Source of the DNA: Lyngbya sp. PCC 8106
GTDB lineage: Bacteria; Cyanobacteriota; Cyanobacteriia; Cyanobacteriales; Microcoleaceae
DNA: 64,000 nucleotides
NCBI RefSeq assembly: GCF_000169095.1
Contig: NZ_AAVU01000006.1
Coordinates: 1 to 64,000 of the forward strand
Direction: 5' to 3'
Shown here: piece by piece, positions 61,605 through 64,000 of the stretch
How the letters are laid out: the number at the start of each line of letters is the position of its first letter
Position numbering within the stretch: position 1 is the stretch's first letter
The notes under the pieces: model-generated
Told to the model about the DNA's origin: nothing
Seen by the model: the letters and a program-made list of their open reading frames with translations, nothing else
Databases searched by the model: none
Made by a program: the position numbers and the translations under genes

Positions 61605-62174
61605 ATGAAACAAGTTAAGTTTACAGCCATGGAAAATGGCGATCAACAAGATTACGATTTATTATGTGAAAGTTTTGAAGAATATACCTCTAACTTGCCA
61701 AAACGGATTTTAGATGGCCTCATAGAATTGAAAACAGCTTATGAAGGTTATCAAATTTCCCGTTACGAACATTCTTTGCAAACAGCTACTAGAGCATATC
61801 GGAATCAAGAAAATGAAGAAACTATTGTAGCAGCATTAGTTCACGATATCGGCGGAACTTTAGCACCTTATAATCATGGTGTATTAGCTGCTGCAATTCT
61901 TCAACCTTATGTCTCTGAAAAGATTTGTTGGATAGTCGAACATCACGATCTATTTATGAAGTATTACTGTGGACATTATCTAGGTTTAGACCGCTATGCT
62001 AGGGAAAAATATCGCGAACATCCGTATTATCAAGCGACTGTCGATTGTTGTCATAACTACGACCAAAATAGTTTTGACCCGAATTATGATACGCTCCCTT
62101 TAGAGTTCTTCGAACCAATGGTCCGCAAAATACTTGCTCGACCTCGCCATCATAGCCCTTATCTTGAAGAGTAG
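61605..62174 (+). CDS. HD-domain di-iron oxygenase (PhnZ/TmpB-like)
   Basis: A 189-residue HD-domain protein. Candidate metal ligands are H56 (YEHSLQTA), H80 and D81 (ALVHDIGG), H91 (YNHGVLAAA), H113 or H114 (VEHHDLF) and D153 (NYDQNSFD). This is the six-ligand pattern of mixed-valent di-iron oxygenases such as PhnZ, TmpB and inositol oxygenase, which cleave C-P or C-C bonds next to a hydroxyl. Y46 lies where PhnZ has its gating Tyr, but at the accompanying Glu position I see Y49. A TauD-like partner two genes later matches the hydroxylate-then-cleave logic. A nucleotide hydrolase is the alternative. Confidence 0.78.
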   Translation: MKQVKFTAMENGDQQDYDLLCESFEEYTSNLPKRILDGLIELKTAYEGYQISRYEHSLQTATRAYRNQENEETIVAALVHDIGGTLAPYNHGVLAAAILQPYVSEKICWIVEHHDLFMKYYCGHYLGLDRYAREKYREHPYYQATVDCCHNYDQNSFDPNYDTLPLEFFEPMVRKILARPRHHSPYLEE

Positions 62175-62192
62175 AAAACTGATGAAAATGTT

Positions 62193-63464
62193 ATGGAACC
62201 TATCCCAATTTTAGTAATCTGTCCCAGACAAATAGATTACTTCAACTGCAAGACTATACCTGAAGCAGAAAAGTATGAATTTCATTTTCTGGATGCACCC
62301 TTAGAATTAAGTGGTTTTAGTCAAAGTTTTGATATGAAAAAATACTTGGAAGAGTGTCGTCAATATATTAAGCAGCACAATATTCAAGTAGTATTAGCAA
62401 CTCGCGATATTCCCAGTTTATTGCAAGCACAACTGAGTCAAGAGTTCGAACATTTGCGAGGTCCGAGCGTCGAATCTTCTTTTTTATGTTTGCATAAATA
62501 TTACACCCATCAACAGATTAATTTTCCCTCCAGCGAATATGCAATTTGTTTGTTAGAAACGGGAAAGAATTTATCTGAATATATTCAGGAAATAGATATT
62601 CCTTTTCCTTGGATAATGAAACCTTGTACGGGTGCTTGCTCTTCATCAATTTTGAAAGTTAATAATACTCAAGAAGCTAACAATGGAATTGAATTTTACC
62701 AAGAATTTGTGATAGATAATCTCAATTATTTATCACCCTTTTTATCAGCTTATTTAGACTCAGATAAATATCCACTGATTAATAGTAATTCAATTTTAAT
62801 AGAAGAATATATCAACTTTCCTCATAAATGTTGTGTAGATGGTTGTGTTAGTAATGGAGAAATATTAATCTGGGGAATTTCTGATGGTCATTACTATTCT
62901 ACTAAGCCAGAATGTTTTGCTGATTATACATTTCCTTCAACTTTACCTTTATCTATTCAAAAAAAGCTCAATCAAGGGTATAAAAGAATAATCGAAATAT
63001 TAATAGAGTATGGATTTGACAATCAATTTGTTGATGTGGAATTTTTTGTTAGTAATAAAGGAGAGATTAAAGTTATGGAAATTAATGGAAGGATGATACC
63101 TATATCTACATCTCTATATCGTCAATGCTTAAATCATGGCGATCCTTATACTGCTATAATTTCAATTTGCATGGGGGAAAAACCTAAAAATCCTACTCTC
63201 AATGGATTGGTTGGCGGGATATTTTATCTTACTACTTTTGCCAAAGATATTGCTAAAAATTTATTTGATTTTGAACTAGCTAATCAATTTTCTAATCTGG
63301 AATTTAGGGCAAGTCCCGAACAGGAAATAACTGAAATTAGTGCTAGTGGTTTGACATTAGCAACAGTAAATTTAGTAGGAAATAGTTATGCAGAAATACA
63401 CGAACAAGCAAATAATATTAGACGAAAACTTTTGAAACAGCCAGAATTTTCTCCTTGGAATTAA
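62193..63464 (+). CDS. ATP-grasp ligase
   Basis: A 423-residue ATP-grasp enzyme. An N-terminal pre-ATP-grasp domain (about 1-120) is followed by the ATP-binding lobe with WIMKPCTGACSSSIL (about 147-161) and ILIEEYINFP. The metal-binding end contains FVDVEFFVSNKGEIKVMEIN with the E-x-N motif. A C-terminal domain (about 330-423) resembles that of carbamoyl-phosphate-synthase-like or carnosine-synthase-like ligases. It should join a carboxylate to an amine with ATP. It starts 18 nt after the HD gene, so it is in the same operon. The substrate cannot be read from sequence. Confidence 0.82.
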   Translation: MEPIPILVICPRQIDYFNCKTIPEAEKYEFHFLDAPLELSGFSQSFDMKKYLEECRQYIKQHNIQVVLATRDIPSLLQAQLSQEFEHLRGPSVESSFLCLHKYYTHQQINFPSSEYAICLLETGKNLSEYIQEIDIPFPWIMKPCTGACSSSILKVNNTQEANNGIEFYQEFVIDNLNYLSPFLSAYLDSDKYPLINSNSILIEEYINFPHKCCVDGCVSNGEILIWGISDGHYYSTKPECFADYTFPSTLPLSIQKKLNQGYKRIIEILIEYGFDNQFVDVEFFVSNKGEIKVMEINGRMIPISTSLYRQCLNHGDPYTAIISICMGEKPKNPTLNGLVGGIFYLTTFAKDIAKNLFDFELANQFSNLEFRASPEQEITEISASGLTLATVNLVGNSYAEIHEQANNIRRKLLKQPEFSPWN

Positions 63465-63494
63465 TTCAGTGAACCTTAGTCGAGGAAAATTAAA

Positions 63495-64000
63495 ATGACT
63501 ACAACTAAAACCAAATCTTTTATTACAATCAAAAATAAACGTTTTCACTATATTTGGTTACGAGAAAATTGTCCGAGTTGTCGGTATGCAGCTCCTTACC
63601 AACAACTATACGATCCAAATATTAGCGATCGCCCAGAATACCCCCAACCTTTATCAGTAGAATTAAATGAGGAAACTTTAACCATTGACTGGGATGAAAC
63701 GCCCGCTCACCGTAGCGTATTTTCTGTGGAGTGGTTGCTGAAAAATAGTTACGATCCTCAACCGGAATTAGAGTCAGACAACTACATTTTCTGGGAGAGA
63801 GCAAAACTAGAATTAAAACCCCCCCAAACATATAACGCCGAGACTATTAATAACGATGGTTGGATGGAGCAATTATTTAGTTTGGGATTTGTGATTTTAG
63901 AGAATATCCCTCCAGAAAAATTAGAATCTTTTCTGTCATCTATCGGTCCAATTTTTAATGCCGATTACGGGACAATAATGCCTCTGGAAACTAGAGATAA
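63495..64000 (+). CDS. Gamma-butyrobetaine hydroxylase-like Fe/2-oxoglutarate oxygenase, 5' part
   Basis: The first 168 residues of a gene that runs off the window. The N-terminal domain (about 12-95) has HYIWLRENCPSCRY with the two Cys of the GBBH-like zinc domain, then TIDWDETPAHRS and WERAKLEL. The TauD/TfdA catalytic domain begins near 120 (WMEQLFSLGFVILENIPPE). The HxD iron motif and later His lie beyond the window. TmpA, BBOX1 and trimethyllysine hydroxylase share this architecture. It follows the ATP-grasp gene by 30 nt in the operon. A quaternary amine or amino acid derivative is the probable substrate. Confidence 0.85.
   Translation, partial: MTTTKTKSFITIKNKRFHYIWLRENCPSCRYAAPYQQLYDPNISDRPEYPQPLSVELNEETLTIDWDETPAHRSVFSVEWLLKNSYDPQPELESDNYIFWERAKLELKPPQTYNAETINNDGWMEQLFSLGFVILENIPPEKLESFLSSIGPIFNADYGTIMPLETRD

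Overview
The window looks like chromosomal DNA of a cyanobacterium, probably a filamentous, Oscillatoriales-like one. Reasons: a petM gene for the cytochrome b6f complex, a cyanobacterial-type short rpoZ, a glycine-cleavage gcvH/gcvP pair, many GCGATCGC (HIP1) octamers, AT-leaning coding sequence, pentapeptide-repeat proteins, and many IS200/IS605-type remains. The genus is an inference from general character only.

Layout. 1-7.6 kb: end of an unknown gene, an EF-hand protein, a relic IS right end, an XPB-like helicase, a UMF1 transporter, a DUF2891 protein, GalT and MsrA. 7.8-20.2 kb: a REC-GAF-GGDEF regulator; a minus-strand block DUF1868 / m5C methyltransferase / cbiC / cbiET; holA; an acidic membrane protein and a DUF99 protein; a JmjC-like cupin protein; a PfkB kinase; rsmI. 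20.2-36 kb is accessory-rich. It holds a foldback element with G-rich octamers, a 1044-residue NACHT ATPase with eight near-identical HEAT repeats, a pentapeptide membrane protein, a tnpB-only IS with its omega-RNA region, a degenerate MBL-fold protein, an S2P protease, a truncated Ser/Thr kinase fused to a NACHT-type membrane tail, an orphan Dnd-associated protein, lhgO, petM and a small NACHT ATPase carrying the same tail as the kinase.

36-50.3 kb is mostly housekeeping (SH3 protein, radical-SAM activase, VanX-like peptidase, purB, bestrophin, polyphosphate glucokinase, YqiA-like esterase, EEP hydrolase, a flippase, rpoZ). It is interrupted at 43.5-46.0 kb by a complete tnpA+tnpB IS200/IS605 element sitting inside an older, decayed tnpB. 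50.5-52.7 kb is a two-gene, 4-nt-overlapping AAA ATPase / DUF4435 TOPRIM operon that matches the PARIS anti-phage architecture. 52.8-59.7 kb carries gcvP, gcvH, a serine hydrolase, a frameshifted SH3 protein, an ABC ATPase and a Cu/Zn SOD.

59.8-64 kb begins with an orphan IS right-end/omega-RNA-like relic. A tight four-gene operon follows and runs off the window: a fold-III PLP decarboxylase-like protein lacking the usual Cys, a PhnZ/TmpB-like HD-domain di-iron oxygenase, an ATP-grasp ligase, and a gamma-butyrobetaine-hydroxylase-like Fe/2-oxoglutarate oxygenase. Decarboxylase, ligase, hydroxylase and carbon-bond-cleaving oxygenase together suggest an uncharacterised small-molecule pathway. 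This operon and the kinase-NACHT chimera are the strongest candidates for something undescribed; the PARIS-like pair is the clearest recognisable defence system.
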